A stretch of 64,000 nt of DNA, taken from Mycobacterium mantenii (GTDB lineage Bacteria; Actinomycetota; Actinomycetes; Mycobacteriales; Mycobacteriaceae). Below, one piece after another: positions 18,120 to 26,158 of this stretch. Made by a program: the position numbers and the translations under genes. The notes under the pieces are model-generated. The model saw only the letters and a program-made list of their open reading frames with translations, had not been told where the DNA came from and did not search any database. Numbering within the stretch: the stretch's first letter is position 1; each line of letters opens with the position of its first letter. The stretch is taken from NCBI RefSeq assembly GCF_010731775.1, contig NZ_AP022590.1, forward strand, positions 4,774,001-4,838,000, given 5' to 3'.

Positions 18120-18614
18120 TTACTCTCCTGCGGCGACGACGACGATCCCGTCGTCGTCGCTGTAGGCGATCTGGCCCGGCACGAATGTCACCCCGCCCAG
18201 GGTGACCTCGACGTCGCGCTCGCCGGCGCCGGTCTTGGTGCTCTTGCGGGGGTTGGTGCCCAACGCCTTGATGCCGATGTCCATGCCCCGCAACGTGGCG
18301 GAATCGCGCACCGCGCCGTTGACGATGAGACCCGCCCAGCCGTTGGACCGGGCCAACTCGGCGATGACGTCGCCGACCAGCGCGGTGTGCAGGGAGCCGT
18401 CGCCATCGATGACCAATACCCCGCCCCGGCCCGGCTCCGACAGCACCGATTTGAGCAGCGCGTTGTCCTGAAAACACCGCACGGTGCTGATCGGCCCGGC
18501 GAATTCGGCCCGACCGCCCATCTGGCGGAATTGCACGTCGCAGCTGCGTACGTCGGGACCGATGCTGTCTACGAGGTCGGCCGTCGGCCGGAATGACACG
18601 GTTACTTCTGACAT
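18120..18614 (-). CDS. rraA: RraA-like regulator of ribonuclease E activity (formerly MenG)
   Basis: A 164-residue RraA-fold protein. In E. coli RraA binds RNase E and slows mRNA decay. Diagnostic segments are [37 protein letters not shown] and [14 protein letters not shown], and the C-terminal [14 protein letters not shown] that resembles oxaloacetate decarboxylase-type relatives. The old name menG (demethylmenaquinone methyltransferase) is not supported, as there is no SAM-binding motif. Convergent with ethA and in tandem with hns, which lies 12 bases upstream on the same strand, so they may be co-transcribed. Confidence 0.93.
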   Translation of the reverse strand: MSEVTVSFRPTADLVDSIGPDVRSCDVQFRQMGGRAEFAGPISTVRCFQDNALLKSVLSEPGRGGVLVIDGDGSLHTALVGDVIAELARSNGWAGLIVNGAVRDSATLRGMDIGIKALGTNPRKSTKTGAGERDVEVTLGGVTFVPGQIAYSDDDGIVVVAAGE

Positions 18615-18626
18615 GTACCCGGCGGC

Positions 18627-19082
18627 TCAGCGGCGACGCAGCTGGCGAATGAGCAGGATGGCCAGCAGGCTGACGGCTAGGGCAACAATCAGCGGCAACG
18701 GAAACTGACCCGCCGCGGAGGCTGCGATCTCGGGGGAGACGGGGTTGTTGGCCGCCTCCACGGTGGACTTCGCTTGCGCGGCAGCGTCTTTGGCGGCGGC
18801 GGTGAGGTCGCCGTTGCTTTCTGCCCGCTGCTGCACGTCCAGCGGCGGTTGCTCGGCGGGCCGCTCGGGCGGCTTGGGCGGCGCGGGTTCGGCGTTCTTC
18901 GCCGGCAGCTTTTTGGCGGGTGCCTTCTTGGCGGGTGCTTTTTTAGCGGGCGCCTTTTTCGCAGGTGCCTTTTTGGCCGGCGCTTTCGCGGTCTTTTTCG
19001 CTGCCTTGGCGGGCGGCTTCTTCTCCGGCGGAGTGCCGGCGCCGTCGGGTGCGCTGTTGGTTGGGTCCTGCGGGTCTGCCAT
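18627..19082 (-). CDS. hns: Lysine/alanine-rich nucleoid-associated protein with C-terminal membrane anchor (Rv3852/H-NS-like)
   Basis: A 151-residue protein. Residues 20-70 are a repeat of Pro-Ala-Lys-Lys units like those of histone H1 and HU tails, which bind DNA. A linker follows, then a C-terminal helix (PLPLIVALAVSLLAILLI) ending in RQLRRR, a typical membrane anchor with positive residues inside. This architecture matches M. tuberculosis Rv3852, a membrane-anchored DNA-binding protein linked to nucleoid shape. The start was taken at MADPQDP; an upstream in-frame start adds 18 unlikely residues. The DNA repeat is GC-rich and prone to length variation; this copy is longer than the 134-residue M. 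tuberculosis form. Confidence 0.9.
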   Translation of the reverse strand: MADPQDPTNSAPDGAGTPPEKKPPAKAAKKTAKAPAKKAPAKKAPAKKAPAKKAPAKKLPAKNAEPAPPKPPERPAEQPPLDVQQRAESNGDLTAAAKDAAAQAKSTVEAANNPVSPEIAASAAGQFPLPLIVALAVSLLAILLIRQLRRR

Positions 19083-19195
19083 GCGGCCGCTCCTTGAGCT
19101 TCCTCTGTCGTGATTCCCCTGGCTCACCGGGTTCAAGGTCCCATCATGCCAGGACGCTTCGCGGCCCCTCGGTCACCGGTCGCCGCCCACCGTTC

Positions 19196-19696
19196 TCAGC
19201 GGCGGCCCCGCGCCGCCCGCCATGCGCCCCCCGCGACGACCGCCACCGCGACCGCTATGAATGGCCAGACCGGCAGCGCGCCGCCGCCGTCGGGGCGCGC
19301 CGCGGGTGGTCCGGGCGTGCCGGTGCCGGGCACCGTGAGCCGAAACGACCAGGATCCGGACACCACGTGGCCATCGGCGGACGTCACCCGGTAGTTCACC
19401 GTGTACGTCCCGGCCGGCCCCAGCGCGCGTAGGGCGATGCCGACCGCCGCGCCCTGCACGGTCGGTTCTCCGGTGGACCACACGTTGCCGTCGGGCCCGA
19501 TCACGGTCATGGCCGCGAACGAGGTTTGCAGCTGCTCGTTGAAGGTGGCGCTCACCCGCTGCGGACCGCTCGCCAGCGCCGCATCGGCCGCGGGATCGGT
19601 GGATACGCGGGTGGCGTGCGCCGACGCGGCCGGCGCGACCAGTGTGGCGATCACGAGCATGACGCCGGCGCACACGCCAACCGCCAGGCGCTTCAT
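19196..19696 (-). CDS. CopC-domain copper-binding exported protein
   Basis: A 166-residue exported protein with a signal peptide cut after about residue 26 (APAASA before HATRVSTDPAAD). The mature N-terminal His, plus the later Asp and His of TSADGHVVSG, are the Cu(II) ligands of CopC proteins. A C-terminal membrane helix (LPVWPFIAVAVAVVAGGAW) anchors it. Its ATG overlaps the TGA of the ycnI-like gene upstream (4-base overlap), a CopC-YcnI operon seen in many actinobacteria. Likely role: periplasmic copper handling. M. tuberculosis has only the short Rv3851 at this position, possibly a remnant; that link is a guess. Confidence 0.88.
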   Translation of the reverse strand: MKRLAVGVCAGVMLVIATLVAPAASAHATRVSTDPAADAALASGPQRVSATFNEQLQTSFAAMTVIGPDGNVWSTGEPTVQGAAVGIALRALGPAGTYTVNYRVTSADGHVVSGSWSFRLTVPGTGTPGPPAARPDGGGALPVWPFIAVAVAVVAGGAWRAARGRR

Positions 19697-20355
19697 GCCC
19701 GCCGGCGGATCAGTGCAAACGCGACGCCCGCAGCGGCCAGCACCAGAGCGCCGCCGCCCAGCAGCCGCGCGGTGTTGTCGGCGGCACCCGGCCGCGCGGG
19801 CGCGGAGTTGGGTGAGCCGTGGTGTTGGTGTGGGCCCGCCGGCCCGCCGGCAAGGGTGAGCATGGGTAGCGGGTGCTCCGGCTCGCTCCCGTCGGGCCGC
19901 GGGGGCTGATCCCAGTGCACCACCGTCCCGTCGGAGTAGGTCTGCGCGGCCGGGAAGCTGACGGTATCGGTGTCGGGCAGCTTCACCGAAAGCCGGAACA
20001 GTGCGAATTGATCCGCCCCGATTCCGCCGGTGAGGGCGGCCGTCCACGTGACCGAGCGCACGGTGCCCGACGCCGCGTCACGGTCGAGCCTGGCCGTCCA
20101 GCCCGGCATGCTCTCGGTGCGCGCGGACGCCACGTTGGGCAGCGTGATCGTCAGCGCGGTGGTGAGCGCACCCGTGTTCGATTCGTTGGGCACCTGGAAC
20201 GTGACGATCGCCATGGCCCCGCGCACGGCGTTGTCGCTGCTGGCATGCACGTGTGCCCACGCGGCGGGGGTGTGGGCCGCGGCTCCGAGGTACAGGGCGA
20301 CGGCCGCGGTCACCGCGATCACGATGCGTGAGATCCACCTGCCGATGATTGCCAT
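19693..20355 (-). CDS. ycnI: YcnI-family (DUF1775) copper-binding exported protein
   Basis: A 220-residue exported protein. A signal sequence ends at AAWA, leaving a mature N terminus HVHASSDNAVRGA. In YcnI proteins the N-terminal His binds Cu(II), which agrees. The DUF1775 beta-sandwich follows (FQVPNESNTGALTTALTITLP near residue 53). A His-rich linker (GPHQHHGSPN) and a C-terminal helix then anchor it to the membrane, with RRRA inside. It is the first gene of a two-gene operon with copC and lies 26 bases after the Rv3850-like gene on the same strand, so all three might share a transcript. Confidence 0.9.
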   Translation of the reverse strand: MAIIGRWISRIVIAVTAAVALYLGAAAHTPAAWAHVHASSDNAVRGAMAIVTFQVPNESNTGALTTALTITLPNVASARTESMPGWTARLDRDAASGTVRSVTWTAALTGGIGADQFALFRLSVKLPDTDTVSFPAAQTYSDGTVVHWDQPPRPDGSEPEHPLPMLTLAGGPAGPHQHHGSPNSAPARPGAADNTARLLGGGALVLAAAGVAFALIRRRA

Positions 20356-20381
20356 GCCGGGTGCGCTGCCTTCCGTGGCGG

Positions 20382-21038
20382 TCAGCTCAGCCCGAGGCGG
20401 GCCATCAGGTCCGCCTCGATCCCGTCGAGCTGCGACGAGATCGCGGCGTGCGCCGCCCGGCGTCGCGCGGCCGGCATGTTCTCCGCGGCGGTGACCGCCG
20501 CCGACAGATCGGTGAGCCGTTCGGCGATGGCGGACACGAACTGCTTGGTCTCGGCGTCCTTGGGCTTCTTGTCCTGCACCATTCGCAGCGACTTTTCCGC
20601 GCCGGCGATGCGGGCCGACAACTGGGCGCCGTGACCGGAGAACTGACCGATCTGAGCCAGTGGAATGCCGAGCTGATCCGCGCGACGCTGATCGACCAGC
20701 GCGCGGGCCGCGACGGCCGCCCGGTAGATGAGCGGGGTGAGGATCGGTGCGAGCAGCCGAGACACCGTCAGCACCCGGCGAATCCGTGTCGGCGAGAAGA
20801 TCTTGCCCTCCCGCGCGGCTTTGAGTTCGGCCTCGGCGACCTTCAGCGCGTTACGGTCGCTGTCTCGTTGCGCCTTGATCTGCGCTCGCAGTGCCCTGGC
20901 CTCCGCCCGTTGTGCGGATTTGGCACGGCGAACCTCGTTCTTCGCCGCCAGTTTGGCCTCGAGCTTCGCGCGGGCCTTGATCGCGCGGGCTTCCGCGCGA
21001 CGCGTCGCGCGGCTCTTTCGCTTGCGGAACAAGCCCAT
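20382..21038 (-). CDS. Conserved mycobacterial coiled-coil protein (Rv3850-like)
   Basis: A 218-residue, very basic protein, the same length as its M. tuberculosis counterpart. The first 100 residues are a charged Ala/Arg/Lys/Glu helix (KRKSRATRRAEARAIKARAK and onward), likely a coiled coil. The middle (TRIRRVLTVSRLLAPILTPLIYRAAVAAR) is amphipathic, and the C-terminal half is another helical bundle. It has no signal peptide. The function is unknown; the basic coiled coil and the place between hns and espR make a nucleoid or envelope link possible, but this is only context. Confidence 0.85.
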   Translation of the reverse strand: MGLFRKRKSRATRRAEARAIKARAKLEAKLAAKNEVRRAKSAQRAEARALRAQIKAQRDSDRNALKVAEAELKAAREGKIFSPTRIRRVLTVSRLLAPILTPLIYRAAVAARALVDQRRADQLGIPLAQIGQFSGHGAQLSARIAGAEKSLRMVQDKKPKDAETKQFVSAIAERLTDLSAAVTAAENMPAARRRAAHAAISSQLDGIEADLMARLGLS

Positions 21039-21171
21039 TCCCGGCCGCCTCCCGATTATCTCGTGGACTAGCGCTCTCGCGGTTGCGCGATCCGCTGAGC
21101 CAACCCTAATCGGAATGGGCGGGCGGCAGCCCTCCAGGGCAGGCCCGACAGCCGGTGCCAGGGCGTGGGCG

Positions 21172-21570
21172 TCAGGCGTCTAAGTGCTCGGCCCGGCGCA
21201 GCTCGTTGACCCGCTCCATGACCTCACGCTGCGCTTCGGGGGACAGCTCGGCCGTGCGCACCGCGATGCGGCGCACGTTGTCGTCGCGCGTCGTGGCCAG
21301 CCACGACAATTCGCTGTCGAGCTTCTCGTAGTACTCGTCGTCGGTGAAGTAGGCCGACTTGATGCGGAAAAAGTTGGCCAAAGCGGCCATGGTCGCCGTC
21401 GACGGGTTGGTGCGGTTGCCGGAACGCAACTGGGAGAGGTAGGGAGCCGACATCGTTATGCCCTCCGCCTTGAGCGCCGCGATGACTTCCGCGGACGTGT
21501 GCGGCCCGCGTCCCGGCGGATACACCGTGTCGAACAGGCGGTTCAGGCGAGCAGCGAACGTCGTGCTCAT
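21172..21570 (-). CDS. espR: Nucleoid-associated transcriptional regulator EspR
   Basis: A 132-residue DNA-binding protein with an N-terminal helix-turn-helix (MSAPYLSQLRSGNRTNPS near residue 40) and a C-terminal dimerisation helix, the same length and nearly the same sequence as M. tuberculosis EspR. There it acts as a nucleoid-associated protein that controls ESX-1 and cell-wall genes. GGAGG lies 9 bases before ATG. The regulator is kept although the ESX-1 locus is not seen between eccA2 and gltB, so its main targets here must be elsewhere. A long non-coding region of about 570 bases precedes it, as in M. tuberculosis. Confidence 0.96.
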   Translation of the reverse strand: MSTTFAARLNRLFDTVYPPGRGPHTSAEVIAALKAEGITMSAPYLSQLRSGNRTNPSTATMAALANFFRIKSAYFTDDEYYEKLDSELSWLATTRDDNVRRIAVRTAELSPEAQREVMERVNELRRAEHLDA

Positions 21571-22142
21571 CAGATATGACCTCCACTGGGCTGTAGAAGT
21601 GAACTATTACCTAGGTGTATTTGCTGATCATGGTAGCGAGGCTTGGTAACCCTAACCAGGTGCAAACACCGGGGGATTGCCGATCGGCATAGCTGACGCC
21701 GGCGACCTCCCCACTTGACGAGCGTCTAACTGATTCGCTGGGGTGTCCACTAAATCCATAAAACTCACAGGTTATCCGCAGAATTGGACGTCCGTTCCGA
21801 AGTGGCGGGCGGACGAACTGCTGACGGGAGCGATAATATGCCAGGACGTGTTCGGCAGTCGCACCGCAACGGGTCTGCAATCCGGGCCGATTTAGCGCAC
21901 CCTTTGCTGCCGAGGGCGAAACGGTGCCGGAAATTGCGGCGCTGCCCGGCTGACGGCTTCCGGCCACCGGTCGTCGAGGCGCCGTTAACTTACCCCCGTA
22001 CCCGGTGATCGCACGCCCGACCGCGGCGACGAGTTTGCGGCACCAGATCGTCCCCGCCACCCTGGGCCAGGGCCCCGGTCAGGAAGGCGAATCGCGGTTC
22101 GCACGCCCGCGGCGTGGTCCCGAACTGTGTCCGGGAGCGTCG
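21571..22142. other. Non-coding region upstream of espR
   Basis: About 570 bases without a convincing gene. The only sizeable frame, on the minus strand at 21611-22060, has low-quality composition and no ribosome site. The stretch is less GC-rich near 21600-21780. A DnaA-box-like 9-mer TTATCCGCA lies at 21772-21780. Long AT-richer regions like this bind EspR itself in M. tuberculosis (autoregulation), which is likely here too. Confidence 0.5.
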
Positions 22143-22676
22143 TTATGCCGCGAGCAGCATCGCCAATATGGCCGTATCGGGGTGGCTGATCGGGTCGACG
22201 CCGACCCGGCTCACCATCGAAGTGATGGTGCCGTCGGCCTCTGCCTCCACCCACGCCGCCCGATGCTCGAGTCCGAGGTAAGGCAATCCGGGCAGCAATA
22301 CGCATCCCGACGCCGCCCCGGTGCATTCGGGTAGTGACGGCGTGGTTTCCGAGGGCGGGTGCAGCATGAGTAAAGCCGGCGGCTGATGTTCTGCGAAATA
22401 GCCTGGCTGAATGGCTGACTCACCGAATACCGTGCCCTCGGCCAGCACCAGGCCAACCGTGCCCGGTTCGGGTTCGTCCGGCAATTCCTCGCGGGCGCCG
22501 AAGACCGTTGTGGTGGAGAGCAATCCGGGCAACGACGCGATCCTGACCGCGACCATGAGCAGCTGGGCCCATTCTTTCGTCGAATCGGGCCACCGCCCGG
22601 AGATCACGAAACCTTTCAAGGCACCGCGAGAATGGAACGGGGAAACCCCGATAGGCCGATCCGACCCAGTTTCCAT
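22143..22676 (-). CDS. Conserved hypothetical protein (Rv3847-like)
   Basis: A 177-residue protein matching the length and position of M. tuberculosis Rv3847, whose function is unknown. No signal peptide or membrane helix is visible. It has several Pro-rich loops (LPDEPEPGTVGLVLAEGT, QPPALLMLHPPSETTPSLP) and two Cys near residue 120. The start was set at MET-GSDRPIG because GGAGG lies 5 bases before the ATG; a longer frame from 22817 adds a Cys-rich, poorly protein-like N terminus. M. tuberculosis Rv3848, which separates this gene from espR there, is absent here. Confidence 0.85.
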   Translation of the reverse strand: METGSDRPIGVSPFHSRGALKGFVISGRWPDSTKEWAQLLMVAVRIASLPGLLSTTTVFGAREELPDEPEPGTVGLVLAEGTVFGESAIQPGYFAEHQPPALLMLHPPSETTPSLPECTGAASGCVLLPGLPYLGLEHRAAWVEAEADGTITSMVSRVGVDPISHPDTAILAMLLAA

Positions 22677-22823
22677 TTCGACCTCCGCGCGACGCCTCCA
22701 CCTGGAATAACCACACTGGTAAGTCCGAATAATCAAGCATGCCCGCGGCTTAGGCGCCGCGCAACACGACACGGTGAGCGCGCAGACGTTGTCACGCAAT
22801 CGAAATGGGTCAGACAAACGACT

Positions 22824-22851
22824 GGGGCGCCGCGCAACCGCGCGACGCCCC
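22824..22851 (-). terminator. Stem-loop terminator of sodA
   Basis: GGGGCG and CGCCCC, with inner CGCG/CGCG pairing, form a two-part stem of 10 pairs starting 17 bases after the sodA stop on the minus strand. It is followed by a T-containing stretch (GTCGTTTGTC). Confidence 0.65.
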
Positions 22852-22868
22852 CGCCGATCGAAACGAAG

Positions 22869-23492
22869 TCAGCCGAAGATCAGGCCCTGGGTTTTCGACG
22901 TAGCGGCCGCGTACCGCTTCTGCACGTCCGCCCAGTTGACGACGTTCCAGAACGCCTTGACGTAATCCGCCTTGACGTTCTTGTACTGCAGGTAGAACGC
23001 GTGTTCCCACATGTCCACCTGAAGCAAGGGGATGATGCCGAGCGGAACGTTGGCCTGCTGGTCGTAAAGCTGGAAGGTCAGCAGTCGGCTGCCGAGGGTG
23101 TCGTAGCCCAGGACCGCCCACCCCGAACCCTGCAGACCGTTGGCGGCCGCGCTGAACTGTGCGCGGAATCGGTCGAAGGACCCGAACGCGTCGTCGATCG
23201 CGGCGGCCAATTCGCCGGTCGGCTTGTCGCCGCCTTCCGGCGAGAGGTTCTTCCACCAGATCGAGTGGTTGACATGGCCGCCCAAGTGGAAGGCGAGGTT
23301 CTTTTCGTTCAGGAAGATCGCAGCGTGGTCCTCGTTGGCGCGAGCCTCTTCGAGCTTGGACAGAGCGTCGTTCACACCTTTGACGTAGGTGGCGTGGTGC
23401 TTACTGTGGTGGATTTCGTTGATCTGCCCCGAGATGTGCGGTTCCAACGCTGCATAGTCCCAGTCCAGGTCGGGCAGGGTGTATTCAGCCAC
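22869..23492 (-). CDS. sodA: Superoxide dismutase (Fe/Mn family; Mn-type signature)
   Basis: A 207-residue superoxide dismutase that turns superoxide into hydrogen peroxide and oxygen. Metal ligands are His28, His76, Asp160 and His164. Residue 145 is Gln (YDQQANVP), where the iron enzyme of M. tuberculosis has His; Gln near the metal favours manganese, as reported for M. avium and M. leprae type enzymes. There is no signal peptide, yet mycobacterial SodA is exported by SecA2. The start is GTG with GAAAGGA 7 bases upstream. The stop is followed by a stem-loop. Confidence 0.97.
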   Translation of the reverse strand: MAEYTLPDLDWDYAALEPHISGQINEIHHSKHHATYVKGVNDALSKLEEARANEDHAAIFLNEKNLAFHLGGHVNHSIWWKNLSPEGGDKPTGELAAAIDDAFGSFDRFRAQFSAAANGLQGSGWAVLGYDTLGSRLLTFQLYDQQANVPLGIIPLLQVDMWEHAFYLQYKNVKADYVKAFWNVVNWADVQKRYAAATSKTQGLIFG

Positions 23493-23640
23493 GGCGTTCC
23501 TTTCTTCGATTATCGTCTTGACGCTCAGTCGCGCGGCGCCGCCTCACGGCGGCCAGCCGTTAACAACAGTGCTCCATGACCGCGCGCTCCGCAAGAACGA
23601 CCCTTGTGAGCCGGAACGCGGATACCCGCTCAGCGGCGAT

Positions 23641-23796
23641 TCAAGACAAGACGATGATCGCGAGCACCGCGAGCAATACCAGGGCGATCAACCCGGCGCG
23701 CAGCGCGGCGATGCTATAGCTGTGATTCCACGCCGGCGAGCCGCAATACGACTTCGACGGGCCCGGTGAACCCGGACCGAACGAATGCGTGGCCAT
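23641..23796 (-). CDS. Small single-pass membrane protein, 51 residues
   Basis: An ATG-initiated frame of 51 codons with an AAAGG ribosome site 7 bases upstream. The first 25 residues are Gly/Ser/Pro-rich and polar (MATHSFGPGSPGPSKSYCG). The last 22 form one strong membrane helix (ALRAGLIALVLLAVLAIIVL). The hydrophobic periodicity and GC-rich third positions in the helix support a real gene. I recognise no family. It lies between sodA and the DUF4328 gene. Confidence 0.6.
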   Translation of the reverse strand: MATHSFGPGSPGPSKSYCGSPAWNHSYSIAALRAGLIALVLLAVLAIIVLS

Positions 23797-23840
23797 CAAA
23801 CGCCTTTCACCCCCCGGTCACCTCGCGTCAGTGAGGTGAG

Positions 23841-23984
23841 TCACAAACACCTTTCGAGAACGCGATCATAGCGCTTTGCGGCGTGCTTGAGAAATAGCGC
23901 GCTGAGCTGCGGGTTGGCCACGGCGAGCGGGCCGGGCGGGGGCCCCGGTGCCGGGCCGGGAAGGCCGTCGGACGCGGTGTCCAC
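23841..23984 (-). CDS. Possible 47-residue peptide or gene remnant
   Basis: A GTG-initiated frame of 47 codons, Pro/Gly-rich at first (VDTASDGLPGPAPGPPPGPL) and then helical (NPQLSALFLKHAAKRYDRVL, ending ERCL). The helical end looks like real protein, but there is no ribosome site, and the frame may be the tail of a decayed gene whose start was in 23990-24060. It lies 44 bases upstream of the small membrane protein gene on the same strand. Confidence 0.25.
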   Translation of the reverse strand: MDTASDGLPGPAPGPPPGPLAVANPQLSALFLKHAAKRYDRVLERCL

Positions 23985-24063
23985 ACGGGTGCTTAGGAAG
24001 ACAATCCATTTCGCTCAGCGACCGGTCGTGGGCTGTCGATGGCATGCCGACAAAACCGCGTTG

Positions 24064-24161
24064 TTATCCACAGTTACACCACGGTCAGCTGCCAGAGGCT
24101 GTAGCAATGGTTCCCTATACCCCTGCATACCTGTGGATAAACCTGTGGAAACTGTGGATAG
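24064..24161. other. Cluster of DnaA-box-like 9-mers
   Basis: TTATCCACA is at 24064-24072 and, in the opposite sense, TGTGGATAA at 24132-24140, TGTGGAAAC at 24144-24152 and TGTGGATAG at 24153-24161. Two are perfect matches to the classic DnaA box and the others have one or two changes. Four within 98 bases of a GC-rich genome is unlikely by chance. The region is non-coding, just upstream of the DUF4328 gene, and there is no dnaA or dnaN here, so it is not oriC. Confidence 0.6.
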
Positions 24162-24278
24162 CTTCGGGCGGCCCGGGCGGTTGCCGGGGCGCCGCTCGAA
24201 CGGCCGTCGCGGGTGGACGTCGCACGGCCCGCGGCCCGCGTTCCTCGGCCCTCGTCGGGGCGGCGTTAGTCTGGTCCG

Positions 24279-25325
24279 GTGATCCAGGTGTGCTCCCAGT
24301 GCGGCACCCGCTGGAACGTGCGCGACCGACAACGCGAATGGTGTCCCCGCTGCCGCGGCGCCCTGATGGCACCCGCACCGGACGCCCCGCCGGCCGACCC
24401 CCGATGGGGCGCGCCCGGAACCCCGACCCCGGCCCGCCCCTCGGGGGCCCCGGGGTGGCAGCGCACGCCGCCACGGCTGCCGCCCGGCTACCGCTGGATA
24501 GCGGTCCGGCCCGGCGCGGCGCCGCCGACGCGACGCGGCCGCCGACCGCTGGGACCCACGCCGCGCTACACCGTCATACCGCGCTGGGGTTTGACCGACC
24601 GCGTCGCACACGCGCCCGCTACCGCCGAGGCACCCGCGCAACCAGGGCCGTCGGCGCAGATCGTCCGCACCACGGCGTTCGTCAGCGTGCTGGTGCTCAG
24701 CATCGCCGCCCTGGTCTACGTGGTGCGGTACGTGCTGCTGGTAATCAACCGGAACACCTTGCTGAACTCCTGGGTGGCCATCGGCGCCGACTGGCTCGGC
24801 GTGCTGGCCAGCTTGGGCGCGGCAGCGGCGGTGATCGCCTCCGGCGTGCTGCTGATCCGCTGGATGATCGCCCGCCGCGCCGCCGTGTTCGCCCACCACG
24901 GCCTCCCCGAGCAGCGCTCCACGCGGGCGCTCTGGGCCGGCTGCGTCGTGCCGCTGGCCAACCTGCTGTGGGCCCCGGTGTACGTCATCGAGCTGGCGGT
25001 GCTCGAAGAGCACTACGCCCGGTTGCGCGGCACCATCCTGCAGTGGTGGGGAGCGTGGGTCTGCAGCTATGCGGTGTCCATCGCCGCCATCGCGACGAGC
25101 TTCGTTTCCGACGCCCAGGGCATCGCCAACAACACCGTCCTGATGGTCTTCGCGTACCTGTTCGCGGCCGCCACGCTGGCCGCCGCCACCCGGGTCTTCG
25201 AGGGATTCCAGCGCAAACCCGTCGCCCGGCCCGCGCATCGCTGGGTCGCGGTTCCCGATGACCGGCCCGCCGCGCCGGCATCGGCCGTCCCAGTTGAGTT
25301 GGATGGCAGGGAACCGGCAGCATAG
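24279..25325 (+). CDS. DUF4328 multi-pass membrane protein with zinc-ribbon N terminus (Rv3843c-like)
   Basis: A 348-residue protein, close to M. tuberculosis Rv3843c in length and position. It begins with a CxxC...CxxC zinc ribbon (VCSQCGTRWNVRDRQREWCPRC), followed by a Pro-rich linker of about 100 residues. Then come four to five membrane helices of the DUF4328 type (VLVLSIAALVYVVRYVLLV near residue 135). It probably senses or scaffolds at the membrane; the real role is unknown. It starts with GTG. glpQ1 follows after 4 bases, so they form an operon. Confidence 0.88.
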   Translation: MIQVCSQCGTRWNVRDRQREWCPRCRGALMAPAPDAPPADPRWGAPGTPTPARPSGAPGWQRTPPRLPPGYRWIAVRPGAAPPTRRGRRPLGPTPRYTVIPRWGLTDRVAHAPATAEAPAQPGPSAQIVRTTAFVSVLVLSIAALVYVVRYVLLVINRNTLLNSWVAIGADWLGVLASLGAAAAVIASGVLLIRWMIARRAAVFAHHGLPEQRSTRALWAGCVVPLANLLWAPVYVIELAVLEEHYARLRGTILQWWGAWVCSYAVSIAAIATSFVSDAQGIANNTVLMVFAYLFAAATLAAATRVFEGFQRKPVARPAHRWVAVPDDRPAAPASAVPVELDGREPAA

Positions 25326-25329
25326 GGGT

Positions 25330-26154
25330 ATGACGTGGGCCGACGAGGTGCTCGCCGGGCATCCCTATGTCGTCGCCCACCGCGGCGCGTCGGCCGCGCG
25401 GCCCGAGCACACGCTGGCCGCCTACGACCTAGCGCTTAAAGAGGGTGCCGACGGCGTGGAATGCGACGTGCGCTTGACGCGCGACGGTCACCTGGTCTGC
25501 GTGCACGATCGGCGGCTGGACCGGACCTCGACCGGGGCCGGCCTGGTCAGCACGACGACGCTGGCCGAACTGCGCGAGCTCGAGTACGGCGCGTGGCACG
25601 ACAGCTGGCGGGAAGACGGCACGCACGGTGACACCAGTTTGTTGACGCTGGACGCGCTGGTTTCACTGGTGCTGGATTGGCGTCGGCCGGTGAAGCTGTT
25701 CATCGAGACCAAACACCCGGTCCGGTACGGCTCACTGGTGGAAACCAAACTGCTCGCGTCGCTGCATCGCTTCGGCATAGCCGCGCCCGCCTCGGCGGAC
25801 CGGTCCCGCGCGGTGGTGATGTCGTTCTCGGCGTCGGCGGTCTGGCGGATCCGTCGCGCCGCGCCGTTACTGCCCACGGTGCTGCTCGGCAAGACCGCGC
25901 GTTACCTGACCAGCGGTGCCCCCACCGCCATCGGCGCCACCGCCGTCGGGCCCTCGCTGTCGACGCTGAAGGAATATCCCCAACTCGCGGACCGCGCCAT
26001 CGCCCAGGGCAGGGCGGTCTACTGCTGGAACGTCGACGAATACGAAGACATCGATTTCTGCCGCGACGTCGGGGTGGCCTGGCTCGCCACGCACCACCCG
26101 GGCCGCACCAAGGCGTATCTGCAGCGTCACCGCGCGGGGGAAAGCAGCGGTTAG
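25330..26154 (+). CDS. glpQ1: Glycerophosphodiester phosphodiesterase GlpQ1
   Basis: A 274-residue TIM-barrel GDPD enzyme that splits glycerophosphodiesters (from lipid turnover) to glycerol 3-phosphate and an alcohol. Catalytic motifs are HRGASAARPEHTLAAY near residue 18, GVECDVRLTRDGHLVCVHD near 42 and FIETKHP near 121. There is no signal peptide, so it is cytosolic. Length equals that of M. tuberculosis GlpQ1. It lies 4 bases after the DUF4328 gene. In M. tuberculosis the ferritin gene bfrB follows; here the LCP gene follows at once, in convergent orientation. Confidence 0.96.
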   Translation: MTWADEVLAGHPYVVAHRGASAARPEHTLAAYDLALKEGADGVECDVRLTRDGHLVCVHDRRLDRTSTGAGLVSTTTLAELRELEYGAWHDSWREDGTHGDTSLLTLDALVSLVLDWRRPVKLFIETKHPVRYGSLVETKLLASLHRFGIAAPASADRSRAVVMSFSASAVWRIRRAAPLLPTVLLGKTARYLTSGAPTAIGATAVGPSLSTLKEYPQLADRAIAQGRAVYCWNVDEYEDIDFCRDVGVAWLATHHPGRTKAYLQRHRAGESSG

Positions 26155-26158
26155 GCCG

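Noticed and set aside
21611..22060. 149-codon frame upstream of espR
   Set aside because: Low-complexity and irregular codon use, no ribosome site, no recognisable domain.
23948..25261. 437-codon plus-strand frame over the DUF4328 gene
   Set aside because: Out of frame with the membrane helices and zinc ribbon of the real gene; Arg/Gly-rich shadow.
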